Shown here piece by piece: positions 1-14,200 of a DNA stretch of 64,000 bases; the stretch's first letter is position 1; every line of letters begins with the position of its first letter. Source of the stretch: Pempheris klunzingeri (taxonomy: Eukaryota > Chordata > Actinopteri > Acropomatiformes > Pempheridae); contig NC_092030.1 of NCBI RefSeq assembly GCF_042242105.1, positions 5,991,501 through 6,055,500 on the forward strand, given 5' to 3'. The notes below the pieces were generated by a model. The model saw only the letters and a program-made list of their open reading frames with translations, was not told where the DNA came from and did not search any database. Both the position numbers and the translations under genes were made by a program.

Positions 1-3000
1 TATATGTATATAGTTTAGCAGCAGGCCTAAGCATGATGAAACACTCTGATAGACTCTTTGCTGATGTACAAAAATAATGGACGGAGTTTAAGTAAAGAAC
101 ACTACAACACAGAGGTGTGGCGTTTTCTCTCCCAGTCAGCAGCTAACTGCACTAAAAACAGGATATACTTTACAAATGTACAATGGCACAACACAGATAG
201 CAATCTAAGAGCAGTTTTGAGGAACTTGTACTGCATTTGAGTGTACTTTCTGCTTCAGCGCCACTACATCTCAGAGGGAGATATTGTTTATTACAATACA
301 TTCATTTAATAGCTTTAGTTACAAGTTATTTAACAGATGCAGATTATTGATACAAATATAAATCATGTAATTACTACTTAGTACTATAGTACTATCATAG
401 GTTACACTAACCAGCAGTATATAAAGTAATGACAAATAGCTCCACCAAAGTGATGAACACCTTACTGCACCTTAATGACTAATTATAATCTAGTAATGTA
501 ATATACATATTTCTGAAATGGACCATACTGCTAATTGAGCACTTTTACTTTTGACAACTGAAGTGCATTTTGATGCTATTAGCTTTGTAGTTTTACTAAA
601 GTGAGGTTTTGAATGCAGGAACTCTACTCCATGGCCATCAGTGCTGGAAAAAAAATGTTTAATTTGAAAATCATGACCCTAAAAGCGAAAGTCAAATCGA
701 ATCTTGGATTTGGGGAATCACCCTAAGTGGTATTGCTGCTTTTAATGAAGTAAGAGAACACTTCCTCCACCACTTTCTCAACAGTACCACACCTTCAGCT
801 CCCACCCACTACACCCTGTCCTAACCCACATCAGAGAAGCCTTTGTTTCAATAAAAAACAGCAGTCATGTTCAGGGAGCCCGACCTGAAAACACTATCGA
901 TTGCATCTTCTCTCCTGGATCTGTTTGCGCACACAGTCTGATTGTAAAATCTAATGAGTAGTAGCACTAGGATCATCATCCGCCTACAGACGCTCTCATT
1001 GAACCGTGGAGAGGATCTGGACAGACTCCAGTGTGTTGGCAACAAATCCAGGCAGCTGCTGAGTCAGAGCATGCTCTGCTGCTGGCTTCCCCCTTACTAC
1101 TGAGTATCAGTCTCCTTCAGGCTGTGGTTTACTTGGTGTAGATTCCTGTGCTGCCAGTTAAAAGGTGTGATCTATAGCTGCTGGTGTCGAGTAGACAGGT
1201 TGAAACCTGTAAGCTTCACAAAACCAAACTAAATCCTGTGAGTTAAGTTTGCACTGCACATTTCAGTCTGAAAACGCCTTTGTGAGGAGCTATTTGAACC
1301 GGGCCGTATACATTTAGCAAGGATCTTGATCATTAAACACATCGTCCCTCCTTGCCCAAAAAATAAATATTAAAAAACATTTCCTTACCAAATGCTGCTG
1401 TAACTAATCAATACTGTATTTTCAGATGTTCTTCTTGTGTGTGCTCCTGCTATCTATAAGTGTCAGGGGCAGCCAGATTAATCTCCAGAATTTGCACAAA
1501 AAGTGCTGCCAGAATTATTTTTATATAATAAAAGATGGGAATTTAAAAAAAGCTCACATGTCAAAAAGGTTTCCAGGCTTGGCTGAGGTGAAAATGTTGT
1601 CCGAGCATTCGACAGAAAATGCAATGAAGGCTATTGGAGACTGATTATTTGAATAAACAATGACATACTGGCACCTGTCCGGTGCCAACTGGACCTCATC
1701 TGCCATTTGGAACCGTTACAGTGTGGCGACTTTGCCCTGGTCGTCCTCTGTGCAGCTCAGGATACTCATCCCTCGTCTCTCCTCCAGAGTGAGGTGGGTG
1801 GTTCAGTGTCTGCTGAGGTTGTTCTCATCAGACAGATCACAGCCCATGAACTTTGCAACTCTGCATGCAAAGTTTATATTATGTTCATTCTAATGATTAC
1901 CGGGATAGGGGAGATGGTGTGCTTCTGTTCCTGGGAAAGATAATGTCTCATTTTGGGGATAAATATGAATCTCCACTAGTCACTGTTACATTCCTCCACT
2001 CCACCAGAACACCAAAAATATAAGGGATAAATAAAGCAGGATGTCAGGTAACATAATGTTGGAGGTCAGATAGCTACACACATCACAACATCATTAACAT
2101 AACAAACGCCATAACAGAAGCAACAGTGAAATTCCATTTGTATTTGTTGTATGTGTTACTCCATTTATCGTGTCTGTCCTCTTAACATTCATTCACGTAA
2201 CAGTACCCGAAAGAACTAGAATTGGATGGACAGATAGCAGATAACTATACTTGTTTAACAATTTAAGTATTTCTTCTCGCTTATATGAAATCTCCATAAT
2301 TATTTACCCAGCAGGGGAAAAGAGGATGACCGCTTGATGACCTCTGCAAAAATTAAAAGTCACATGAGGTTAAATAGAACTTGCCCATACTAGGCACATG
2401 TAGGCTTCAGGCTAAGTGTAGGTTTTAGATTCCTACTGCCCTCATGGAGTCTGTGATATCATCTTTATATCTAGATTTGCATCTCATCATCTCAACTGCT
2501 GGTTCATCTGGCTCCAGACTGGCCTATTATTTAGCCACAGATAGCCAGTCTCTGCCAAAGCAGCCCATCTCTTGTGACACAACTATGCACTATTCAGCTC
2601 TGCTGCAGCTGCTTTTCCTGCAGCCACTCATCCTGCTGCTGCTGCTGCTGTGGCAGAGGATATTAACAGATTACCCCTTTACTGACCTTTCATAGGCTGA
2701 ACTCTTCACTTTTGCACAACAGACAGCTGTAAACAGTATCGTTTCTCAGTAACGGCCCTCTTCTGTGTCATATTTGTGTACTTTACATTTATATTGTTGC
2801 TTCTGTGAAGTGTAATGACTCCAGAAAGCTTGCAGGGTGTCTTAATGTGGAGTATAAAGGTATTATCCTCCTCCATGAATGAGGCAGATGGCTGGAGGAG
2901 CAGATTGCAGGGTTTAATTAATGACCAAATAAATGGACGTTAGTCTGCATGGCTGAAGGGCACCGTTTCATTTTGTGAGCTGCAGATTTTGGTTTTTGTT

Positions 3001-4077
3001 TTAAGCGGCAGCACAGGTCCCTCCCTCTTCCCCCAAACTGTGCCAGCAGTCCTGCCAGTGTGGAGAGCGCAGCCATCTGCCACTCTGAGAGTGTGTGTGT
3101 GTGCTCTGTGATGCCAGCACAGGATCTTGCGTGGGTGTAAACAGTCAGACTGAAGACAATATGTGGCATGATATGTTTTACATCAGAGTCTGTGTTTATG
3201 TTATTTCATTTTATTTTTTATTTTTATTTTTGAGTAGTGACCACATCATTTCTGTTCTATTGTATCAAACTGTTGAGTATAGTTGATATGATGAGAACAG
3301 GTAGATATGTTAGATATCCCTAATATCTCTGGCTGTATTAGACCATTGTGGGAAATGTTACAAAGCAACAAGAAAGAAAGCCTGATAGCAATATTGTATT
3401 AACAGGATATTTGCATCAACATGATGAAGTACTTTGGTGTCAGTACTTTAAATGACAGATTTTTAGCTGTGCTTGCTTTGTGGGTCAAGGGATGGTCAGT
3501 CCACCACCTTGGTCCCGACTGAAATGTACCTGCAGCTAGCTCCACCAGCACTGCAGCTTGGCATTTTTTCATGGATTGCCAATGAAATTTGCTACATTCA
3601 TGTTCCCCTCAGGATGAATTTGAATGACTTGGTGACTTTAACTTTTCATTTTGTACCACCTTCCAGCTGAGTTTTGAATCGTCCAGTACTTTGCATTATG
3701 ACCACATACCTGCAAAACTAATTATATTCCTCAACATCAGCATGTTAGCATGCGTGTTCCTTGTCTTGTTTACCGTTTCTCTCGTCAGATTTGACCAGAT
3801 TTAGGAGTTATGGGGTGTTTCTGTTCCGTATTGTTTATTATTGTGGTGCAGCTGTTTGAATTAAGACAAAATTAGTCATTGATGCAATGGGGAAGTTTGA
3901 GAAAGGAAAGAACAAAGTAAAGGCCTCCAGGTGTCACACTGGGATAGCTAAAAAAAAAACATTTAGAACAATACTTAGCAGTATCTGTCTGTCTGTCTGT
4001 CTGCTTATCAGAATCCTTAGATAATACCGAGGCTTGGCCATCTTTCTGTTTAATCCTCTGGCTTCTGTCACAGTTTT

Positions 4078-4191
<114 letters not shown>

Positions 4192-4375
4192 CACAGTATC
4201 AGAGGGTTTTCATTTCCTCGCACACAGATCAGCAGAGAGACAGGAGAGTTGAAAGAGGCTGTGTTTAGTGCTGGTCCTGCTGCTCACTTAAGTGTTTTTC
4301 CTTGTGGGATGAGTGTTGATGTCAGTCATATACATATCCAGCACGAGTGTGACCTTAAAAAAGTGGAGTAAAAAA

Positions 4376-4418
4376 GATGTTATCTTCTTGATTCTCAAGC
4401 GTGAGAAGAAGATCACAT
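4376..4418. repeat. Imperfect hairpin in arrdc1 intron 1
   Basis: gatgttatcttc pairs with gaagatcacatc (one mismatch) and ttctca pairs with tgagaa around an AGCG loop, with a 4-base bulge. About 18 paired positions in all. It is shorter than a normal pre-miRNA arm; no function is claimed. Confidence 0.6.
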
Positions 4419-5144
4419 CATTTCCTGTACCCGAAGCAGCAGCGCAGGAGGACATGCTGCAGTTTTCTTGTGTTAACCTCATCCACTGGCAGCAGACAAG
4501 ACAAAAAATGCATTTATCTCACATTAAAAGCCATCCTCACTCCTCTTGGCTGGAAAGCATTTATGGTGAGGAGCAATGACAACCATTGCAAACCAAAGAA
4601 GAAAAAAAGTTTTTTGAGGAAAACACTGGATCAAAAAAGGGTCTCTTTTTGCATTCCTCTGTATTATCAGTAATTCTGATCTTTTAACACAAACATTATT
4701 ATCAGACTGTTGTGATTATTTACCAAAACAGCAGAATGCACCAGAGGCCCATAATGATTTAATGAGTCATTGTCATGCTAATCAGTGTATATTGTGCAGG
4801 CGATCTGTGTTTTTTCACAGTGTGGTGTCCAAACATTCCAATATTCTCTTTCCAAATAAAGGAAACATCAGCTACAGGAGACTTTAGCTGAAATTAGTCA
4901 GATTGACACAAATGTCAAGTACTTTACATGAACATGCTTTACATGTTGGTCAGACAAAACTGCAACGGCATTTTGGTTTGGGGAAACTGCTATATTATCA
5001 ATGAAGAAATCTGCAGATAAATAAATGATACAGGTTAAAAAAAAAAGACCTACAGTTGTCATGTTTGGATGTTTCTTAGTAATCCTGCGCTAGAAAAGGT
5101 TTTTCAGACTGTAGATTGACTCTTTTTCTCCTGTCTTTCCACAG

Positions 5145-5255
5145 CCATCAAGGTGAACTGTCAGGGCGCCTGTGGGATCTCCAACAAAATGAACGACAAC
5201 TCATGGGCTCTGGAGGAGCAGTACTTCAACAGCACGTTGTCAGTTGCTGACAAAG
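5145..5255 (+). CDS. arrdc1: arrdc1 exon 2
   Basis: Acceptor ...ccacag, donor G|GTGATG, phases 1 to 1. It encodes A-IKVNCQGACGISNKMND through SLSVADKG equivalents of human ARRDC1 (FNSTLSVADK here), part of the first arrestin sheet. Confidence 0.93.
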
Positions 5256-8200
5256 GTGATGACAGCAAATGCTTGATTTTGTACTTACTAGGTAGCCTAA
5301 TCCATCTCATGTGTACTACAGTTTTCACTTCGCACAGTGGAAAAACACTGGTCTGGTCGTTAAATAGCACAGCACATCATGTTAGCATGACTGCGTAGAT
5401 TATATACAGACATCCTATATATGAAACAAACTGTTTAATCCCTCTCTTCTGAGAGCACTGAGAAGTCAGCACCTCCACATCCCTGTCATAACAACACTGT
5501 ATGACGTGACAGAGCGTCCTGCCTTTCACCTCGTTTGGTTTATGGGATATCTGCTGCAACAGGCTTAATCTCACAACAGCCGCAGCAGGTTTTTGCAGCT
5601 TCGTAGTGAGGAGTTAAAGCTTCAATCAGTCAGAGTAACAGTCCCACGCAGGGATGTTCCAGCCTGCCTCTCTGCATGCTGCCTCCCTGAGGTGAGACGT
5701 AGTGAGCTGTGTCCAGCAATGTCCAGCCGTGTCTGATGAAAAGGTTGGGCATGCTCCATAGACGACGGTTTTAGATTTTTTCCTCCAAACTCTGGGTACC
5801 ATCGTGCCCTGCTGCACTGAGGCCCGGCTTACCCGCGGAAACAGGAGCTTACAGGACCTTTTGTTGTGACCGTGATCTTCCATCTCTTGTGTGCGCTGCT
5901 GATACCGCCCACAGCCAGAAGGTTAAATGTGCCGTGCATGCATGAAATCTGTTGTAAATGCAAATCGCACTGTGGAACTTAAAGGAAGTTGTTAGAGCAT
6001 GTAATCCATGCTGGTTAAAACACCATGAAGCAGTTCAATGTTTAACTCTTGGAGTCAACATGTGGTATTCACCGGTCTACATACACTGTGGTATACTACT
6101 GCTGTGCATTTGCTCAAATACTCAGAAGACTGCTGAAGTAAGGAGTGAGTAAGGAAAGGATCAGAACATTTGTTTTGCCTCTGTGTAGAATACATTTAAA
6201 TACTACATTAACTTATGTATAATTTTCAGTGGACAATACCACAAAATGAGAATGACCAGAGGAATAGCTTCTGGATATTTACATATTTTGAGAACAACAG
6301 ATGAAATATCACTAATCATGCAATGTGAGAAAAGATTTTCTTGAAATTTGGATGAATGCACCCTTTAATCTCAAATTGGACTTGTCACTAAACTAAAAGG
6401 CATGTGTTACCTCCACTTGTTTAGAATGTGGCTCTGCTTTGTGTCAACATTGTGCTGTTATCTGGAAGAATTCAAAGTAAGTTGGAGCTCTGCCCCACTT
6501 CAGGATATACTAGCAGGAAATTAGACTCGCTGAAACACAAATAAGATTCTGAAGCTGGAAACAAACTGAACTGAGGGATTACACTGGATGTTTTGTAAGA
6601 TAAAATACTGTTATAGATTCACATTTCTTATTGTGGTATCCAATTGTGCTTCTGTTCCTTTCTGTTTACGTTCCTTTCTTACATTCTTACAATGAACCGA
6701 GATGTTTTTACATCAGCTTAAATTACTGTATCGTTTGACAGGAGTTCACACAGAATCAGGACTATTGTTGGATCAAATGTCAAACAAGGAAGTGAAAAAT
6801 AAGCTTCAAAGCAGGCACAAGTCACTCTCAGGCACACATATGAACACACCTGCCACACAGTAGCACACACAGCATGCACGAGTATGGCATACCACTGCAT
6901 GAGCTCTGGTCTGAATGATGCATGGATACAGGTCTTTTGTGGCAATTTAGAAAAGAAAAACATATACATTATCTGGAGGGTGCCAAATGGTCAGTGCAAA
7001 TATAGTAAACTTCTAGCCAAGCCAAACATTTTTATCAAACTAGGAGTAAAATTCGGATTCAGATTTGCTGTCTTGTTTACCTAGTCTTTGAAAAGTTGCT
7101 GGCTTTGGACCGTTTCATCCAGCCAAAGTTATTGTACAGTTGCTTGTGTTCATTTAACCTGAGAATTTGGGTTTCATCCTTTAAATAAAAAAAAGTAATT
7201 ATTTAAATTGAATATTGAAAAAGTATGAATTTGCTTATGGTAGCAAACAAACTTTTGTTTCGATGCTAGTCTAAAAAATTATTACGCGACCCAAACCGTG
7301 AAAAAAAACCAAAAAAATAATTGAAATGGAAATCTGATACACCTGCCTACCAGACTTTCTGATGTCCAAAAACTTTACACTAGTCAATATGAGAAATGAA
7401 ATATAAAATAAATCCCACCATATATATCACATTTGATTTGCAGTATCTCAAATAATGAGTAATAAGTTAAACTCACTGAGCATCTCAGTATAAAACACCA
7501 GGCACACCACACTCCAAACGGAGGACATAAATAATTCATTGCACACCCTCCCTCTGCGCTCCGCTTTATCTCTGCCATTTTTCCGCATCTCATTCTCTTC
7601 CTAAAATGGGCTGCTCTGCCCCCAAGGGCCTGGCGACACAGGGAGAGGGAGACAGGAAGGGTGACAGAAGACCACCACACACACACACAGACACACACTC
7701 TTTCACAAAGCAAGCGACGCCGACTTCGGCTGAGTGATAATGTGGTATGCCACAGACGCGTGACGGTTGGAGGAGTGAAGACCTGTGATGTCAGTGTTCG
7801 CTCTTCATCCTGTCACTGTTCTCAGTTAATGACCTTCAGGAAATCAGGACCTCCCTCCCACTGCAACAGTTTAATCGTGGTTTCACTGCACACTTGTTTT
7901 AGAAACTGACAGCTCTATATTTAGACCTAGCTTGATACAGACTCACTGTAGCATTTCATATAATTTATCATCCATTGATGATACTTTACACATCTCTGCA
8001 CAGACAGGATTTGTATATCATGTAAGTGAATAATTTTCTCAGTTTACTGAATGAGAACACACTTTCAAAAGCACTACCAAGTACAAACACTGATATTTGC
8101 CATCTTGTACTATAACATAAAACAAAACTAAGAAAAAGAAACCATAGACAAAAAACACTCATGCCGTCTACAAGAAAGATCAGAGCCAACTGTACTTCCT

Positions 8201-11200
8201 CAGGAGGCTCAAATCTTTCAACGTCTGCAGAACCATGCTGCAGATGTTCTATCATTCGGTGGTAGCCAGCGTCATCTTCTACGCTGTAGTGTGCTGGGGC
8301 AGCAGGCTGAAGACAGTTGACGCTAACAGACTCAACAAGCTCATCAGGAGAGCTGGTTCTGTCCTGGGAGTCGAGTTGGAGTCTGTGGTGGAGGTGTCAG
8401 AGAGGAGGATGCTGAGGAAGCTGCTCAGCATCATGGACAACACCTCTCACCCCCTGCATGCCACACTGACGGTCCTGTCAGAGCACCTTCAGTCGTAGAC
8501 TGAGACCACCCAGATGCACCACAGAACGCCACAGGAGGTCTTTCCTACCTGTGGCTATCAAACTTTATAATTCCTCCTCCTTCTGCAGGAGGGAGGGATA
8601 CTTAAGGACTCAATCATCTACTTACTTTATTTAATTTGTTAGGCACTATGTCTCTGTTTTTTCACTTTTCACTTTAGACACTTTACTTTTTACACTTTAG
8701 TACTTTGGATTTGTATTTAATGTTTGTATTGTTGAGTCAACTGCATACTCTGGCAAAGCTATGGCCTTCGGGATCAATAAAGTGATCTTATTCCTATTCT
8801 TATTCTTAGAGAGTCAAAGTCCTGACAGCACTAGCAGGCTAGCAGCTGCTCCACGTACTTCTTCTACTCAGTACAATCATCTCATTTAGGGTTTCTATCA
8901 TCAGACATTTCTGGGTTCATCATTCATGCTCTAAGATAGATGTGTTATTTACTAAAGCATTTAAAATTTGAAGTCTTTGTAATTTAAGCAAAGTTAAGGG
9001 ACGATAAATCTGTTGCTAGTCAAAGAACTACACCTCCCATGACAGCGGTGCAGTGTGTGTGTGTTAAGTGTAACTATTGGTTTCCTCCTTACACTTAGGC
9101 TTTCTCAAGATGGTGACATTTAACATTTAAGTGTGGGGCTTGTGATAAATGGCTGCTAAAAAATGTAGACAATTAACATATTTGATGGACATTTTTTTGC
9201 TTCTGAAACTGAACCTGAGAGTTACAGTTTCACATCAGCTCTCTGTAGCCATGCTAGCAACCACAGTATCATAAACAGTATTAGGAAAGTGGACATTCTG
9301 CCCCAATGATGGTACCAGATTAAACATCAGGTGGTCATTCAAAGCCATTCTCCTGGAACCATGAATATCTGCACCAGGCTTTTTGGAAGTTTATTTATAG
9401 TGTACATTATTAGGTCCAATTTTAACTACTTTTTTAATGAACTGATTGGTTTTTAGATTTTAGGTTTTTAGATTACTGATATTTTTTCCTTGACCCTTCA
9501 GTGTAATTGTAGTCTTTTTTGTCATCACAGCTGCAGGTAGAATGGGTAGAATTGTCTATAGATGGGTCAGATGGATGCTCAAATGTGGTTTGTGGTTTGT
9601 GTAGTATGCCATGGTTAAGAGTCTCTAACCCCTGCTCCTGTGTTACCTTGGCTCTCTGCTGTTGAGTATGCAAAGTGGCTGCTGCACCTGCACAGCACTG
9701 GTTGAGAGCACGACTGCTTCCTCTAACACTAAACATGATGCAAATGAACACACACACAGTCTGAGCGCTTCCCCTCGGGACACTGAGACCAACGGAAAAA
9801 GTTGCGCCCATCCTTAATGAGGTGAGACATGTTGCTGTATAGAAGAATTAAATTGGGCTGTCAGCTCATCTAGAGAATTAATAACCAGACTGACTCAAGG
9901 TGCTCTCAGTATGACAGGGTGACTTATGCTCTTGTTATCAGTGTAACTGAGCTTGTGAAGTAAACACATGTGACACATGTTCTTTATGAAGTGTTTTTTA
10001 CAGTATATGTACTGGATATAATGAGCGTTTTTAAGTAACATTTTGGAAGCAGTGTAATGAAAAATTGAATTAAATATTTGCATTAAGTTAATGTTGTTGA
10101 TTAGAAATCATTTAAGATAGTTTAGTCCTTGAGATATCTAAGAATTTTGGTGTTTACAAACCCTAGTAGAGAAAATAGTCCAAACTCAAAGTTGTGATAT
10201 GGCCCTCTGGATGGAGCGCTGTAGCTGGCTGTTGCCATATCTGAACACTACAAACAGCATAGCAAACAAGCTTCTAATTCATCGAATTTTTTAATCAAAG
10301 AACATGAATGAATGAATTTGACAGTTTGTTTTACTTCCAAAACACCCCTTAATATTTAAGAGTACTTCCTGTTGAGATCCTTCACGTTCTGAAAACGTCG
10401 CAAAGTCTGGCTCAGATTTCCGTCTGTTTTGTCTGATGACTTCGGAAGTGTTGCACTGCAGAAGGTTTGCTTTTCCTTCTGCGCTGCTGCTTGATTGAAC
10501 TCCATCCTAATGTATGAAAATCCGTTTTATATTAATTCTAATATCTTGTGTTCATATTGGTGCCTTTCTCAGCATGACATTCTGAATACATTTTGTTTAT
10601 GCTTATGTTTAAAGAATGAGACTGGTGATAGTATTTTTATGACTGTTCACAAATCAAAGTGTGGGTAAATCTCATATACACTCTCCTGCTGCTGTACATA
10701 CTCGCTAGATCACCAAATATGTATTACTTCACTGCTGAAAATAGTCCCTGACAAATTCATTATTTACTCCTGTTGGAGTAACTTTAGCTAAAAACTACAG
10801 CACTCACTATTTTAAGGAATTATTTAGCCTTTGTTTAACATCAATCATATGTCTGCAACCAGCTTCAGTAGGAAGTCTTTAGTAGGAAGATGCCCCAGAC
10901 AGTGTTGCTTTTCGTCTTCCTGTCAGATTTGTTTTGATATTATGATAAAAAAAAATGTAGAAGGCTTATCCTTCAATCTAAAAGGGCAGACATGGCACAG
11001 TGACGCTGGCCCGTAGATGCTGAAACAGAGAAGAAGCGCACTCAGTCTTGGGTCGATCACTGTTGGCCTCACTCTGCTTGTAAATCATTGATTAACTTTT
11101 CTGAGAAAGGCTCCAACTTTGCCAGCTACACAACCAACAGTTTATCACTTCCTTTACTGCTGGCTGGCCGGTTTCAGTTGCCTGTTTGTCTCAAAAACCC

Positions 11201-14200
11201 CATTCCACTGCGGCCCACATGCACGGTGGCTCAACTGGACATCTAATGTTTACAAAGGGGTGTGTGGAATCCAAATACATACACAATCATCCACACCCCA
11301 ATATGTATATGTGCACCAAGAAATGTCATTTGCATTTTTTCTATTTTGTCCGTCCCCTGTGTAACTGATAAACTCTCCTCTTTTACAGGCACTCTGGCAC
11401 CAGGCGAACACAGTTTCCCTTTCCAGTTTGTCATTCCAGGTGAGTGTGGGCTCAACCTCCACCCTCATTCCTTCATGTCAGGGGCACACCCTCAATGCGT
11501 GCTGTAGTTTTCTCATGGACTGTCTTATCAGAGGCCAGGGTGACGTCAGTGAAAGAAGCACGCAGGTGTGATAACCTCTGATAACATGGGGCTTTTTCTA
11601 GTATGTGTACTTACAAAGTGTTCAGCCCAAAGCCCTTTGTCTAAAACACAAAGCATGCAGATCTGGGATACAGGGTGTGACAGATCATTACATGGTTAAT
11701 GTTTAAGAGATAGTTTATAGCTTTTTCCACTGAATGCTACGATGTAGATATTTCCTTAAGGCTGCCAAAAAACATTACAACAGGACAGTAGTAACACAAA
11801 CATCAGCTGAACATACTTGGCACCTGTGAGGGCACACAGGGCAGTGCAGTGTCTGTCTGGTATCTTGCACTCTCTCAGGCGTGGGCTGAGGCATGGGGGG
11901 GTGGTTTGGTTTATTTTTAGTTCCCTCTCCTGTTGTGCAGTCACTGTTTAATTGGTCTTCATGCCCCCATGCTTCGCCCTCCCCTCCTTTGGGCCCTCAG
12001 ACTTGAGAGCATCAGCACAGGGCATGTTAACTATTATGTAGTGACAAGTGCCTCATTGAAGAATCAAGTGCTTCCTACTGCCCCCTGCTGGTAAGAGAAC
12101 AAGCCAGAACAATCAACAGCCTCGAAATTATCAAATCTTGGTAGGTGTATAGCTTTGAAGGTGTCTGGATCGTGTCCTTCAGTTTTTACACGTTATTTCT
12201 TGTTTTTTTTTTTAGATATTTAATATCTTGCTCCCATTAAGTTTCAGCGAGGGGTTAAATTATCCTGGGGCAGGCTTTTTGGTGCACCGAGACTGTGCAG
12301 GCAGGCAGAGAATTGCTTGAACCAGGAGGTTCCCCCACACCCCCAACACAACAAATCCCAATTTAATCCTTGGTTTCATCTGACTACAGTAAAATCTGTA
12401 GCTACAAAATTGTTGGTCATCATCCTGATGCTCTCAAGCTCAGAAGCAGCTAGCAAGGAGAAGAAGCCTTGGACACTGTCAGTGTTTTTTAACAAAGCTG
12501 GTTATATGGAGTCATGGCATCAGGTGTTGTTCTGGCCTGATCATTTCCCACAGAGAGGACAAAGAAATTCAAAGAGAAGAGGAAGGCGTAGGCTGAGATA
12601 AACTCAGTACAAGGACATTCAAAGGGATAAATGAGGTTAGATGGAATGGTGGATGGCCTCATTCCAAAGGGACATGAGACACGACTTCAGGAAGGGAAGA
12701 GAGGAGAACAAAGGGGATGAAGAAGTGATACACTTCAACAGAGTGCTATAAACTTTTATCCTTTGTTCCAGCATATCATGCAAGCATCCTTGTTTTTATA
12801 CAAATACGCCGAATAAAACTGAATAACCAGTGAGCAGCTGATTATCAAGGACTCCTATCTCACTGGTCACACTGTTCTCAAATTAAACTGTGATACATTT
12901 GAAAACATCGGTACTGAACTGGGAGCACATGGTCACACAAAGAATGTGGGAAAAAGAATGTGTGCTGCTTATCTTGACAAGCCAGAAATCAAATTAAGTG
13001 TTGCCTCCAAACAAAACCTCTTCTCACAACCAGTGTGCGTCCCTATTTAGCAGATAACACCCTCTCTACTTTATTTGTGCACATCTGAAGTCAAGATGAA
13101 TTCAGATTTTTAGCTGAGTGGAACTTAAACTTGAAAAAAGGTTACTTTGACAGTCTTTGTTGTCAATTAAGCTTTGATTTGGAGATGTTCAGGTCAAAGG
13201 TCAAGGTACAACCTGGGCTAAATTTGGATGAGTGAAACATTTTTAGGCATCTAGCTTACATATAACAGTTCTATCATCAGCATTTCAATGACCATATTTT
13301 AACTTGTATTCAGGAACTTATATATATATTGAAATAAGCATGTAATGTTTACCCTGTTCACCATCTTAATTTAGTGTGTAAGGATGCTACCATTTGTTAA
13401 TTGGCACCAAACAGAAGGTACAAAATAATTAGCTTTGCAGGTATGTAGTCATAAACCAAAGTATTGTAGAAAGAATTGAAATTTGGAACAAATGTTGACC
13501 ATAGTTGGTAACTCAGGGAATCACAAAAAAACCCACAAATGTGTGAACCTCATTGTGATGACAGTGGAAATGTCAGAGATCAACAAAGTCATTGGGATCT
13601 TAATGCGGACCATAAATGACCCTCACTTTAAGAACAAAGTAGGCCAGTTTTAACATAGGTGCCAAGAGTACGTTCCTACTGTAGATACACAGGTCCATCC
13701 TATAAAGGAGATGTTGGGGGGAAGCCTGTGGAAATGAAGTTGACACTTTGAACTACAACAGAGCAGAGGAAGAGTCAGAAGAAAGTCTTTGTCTGAGCTC
13801 ACAGGAACAAGTCAGGCTACATTATCCACAATCCCCGTCCACTTTTAGCAGCCACTAGCAGCTCAGCCCGGCGTGTCTTCGGGGAAAGTCAGCCTGGAGC
13901 TTTAGTCTGTCCTCTGTCGGTCCATCCATTTTTGCTATCAAGCTGTCTGCAACAAAACAACAACAACCCGCCTCTCCTGGTTAATTCTTATTGACAGCAG
14001 CAGCAGACTGGTCCCTGGAGCAGCCAACAGCCTTGCTGACATTAACATCTGAATGAGGATCAGGGAACAAAAGAATAGTGATTGTGAGAGAGTGGCTCAG
14101 CTTTTATTTTGACAACACATTAATCACCTCTTCGTACATCCTGTGTGATAATTTATATGCAGATTGATGTGTTTTTTTCCTTTCCTCTGACATCTCTCTC

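Larger units (their letters stand above)
5256..11388 (+). other. arrdc1: arrdc1 intron 2 (6.1 kb)
   Basis: Non-coding apart from a LINE 3' fragment at about 8163-8808, a ZNF143-like site near 9025, and short AC runs near 7674-7696. No other coding sequence was recognised. Confidence 0.85.
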
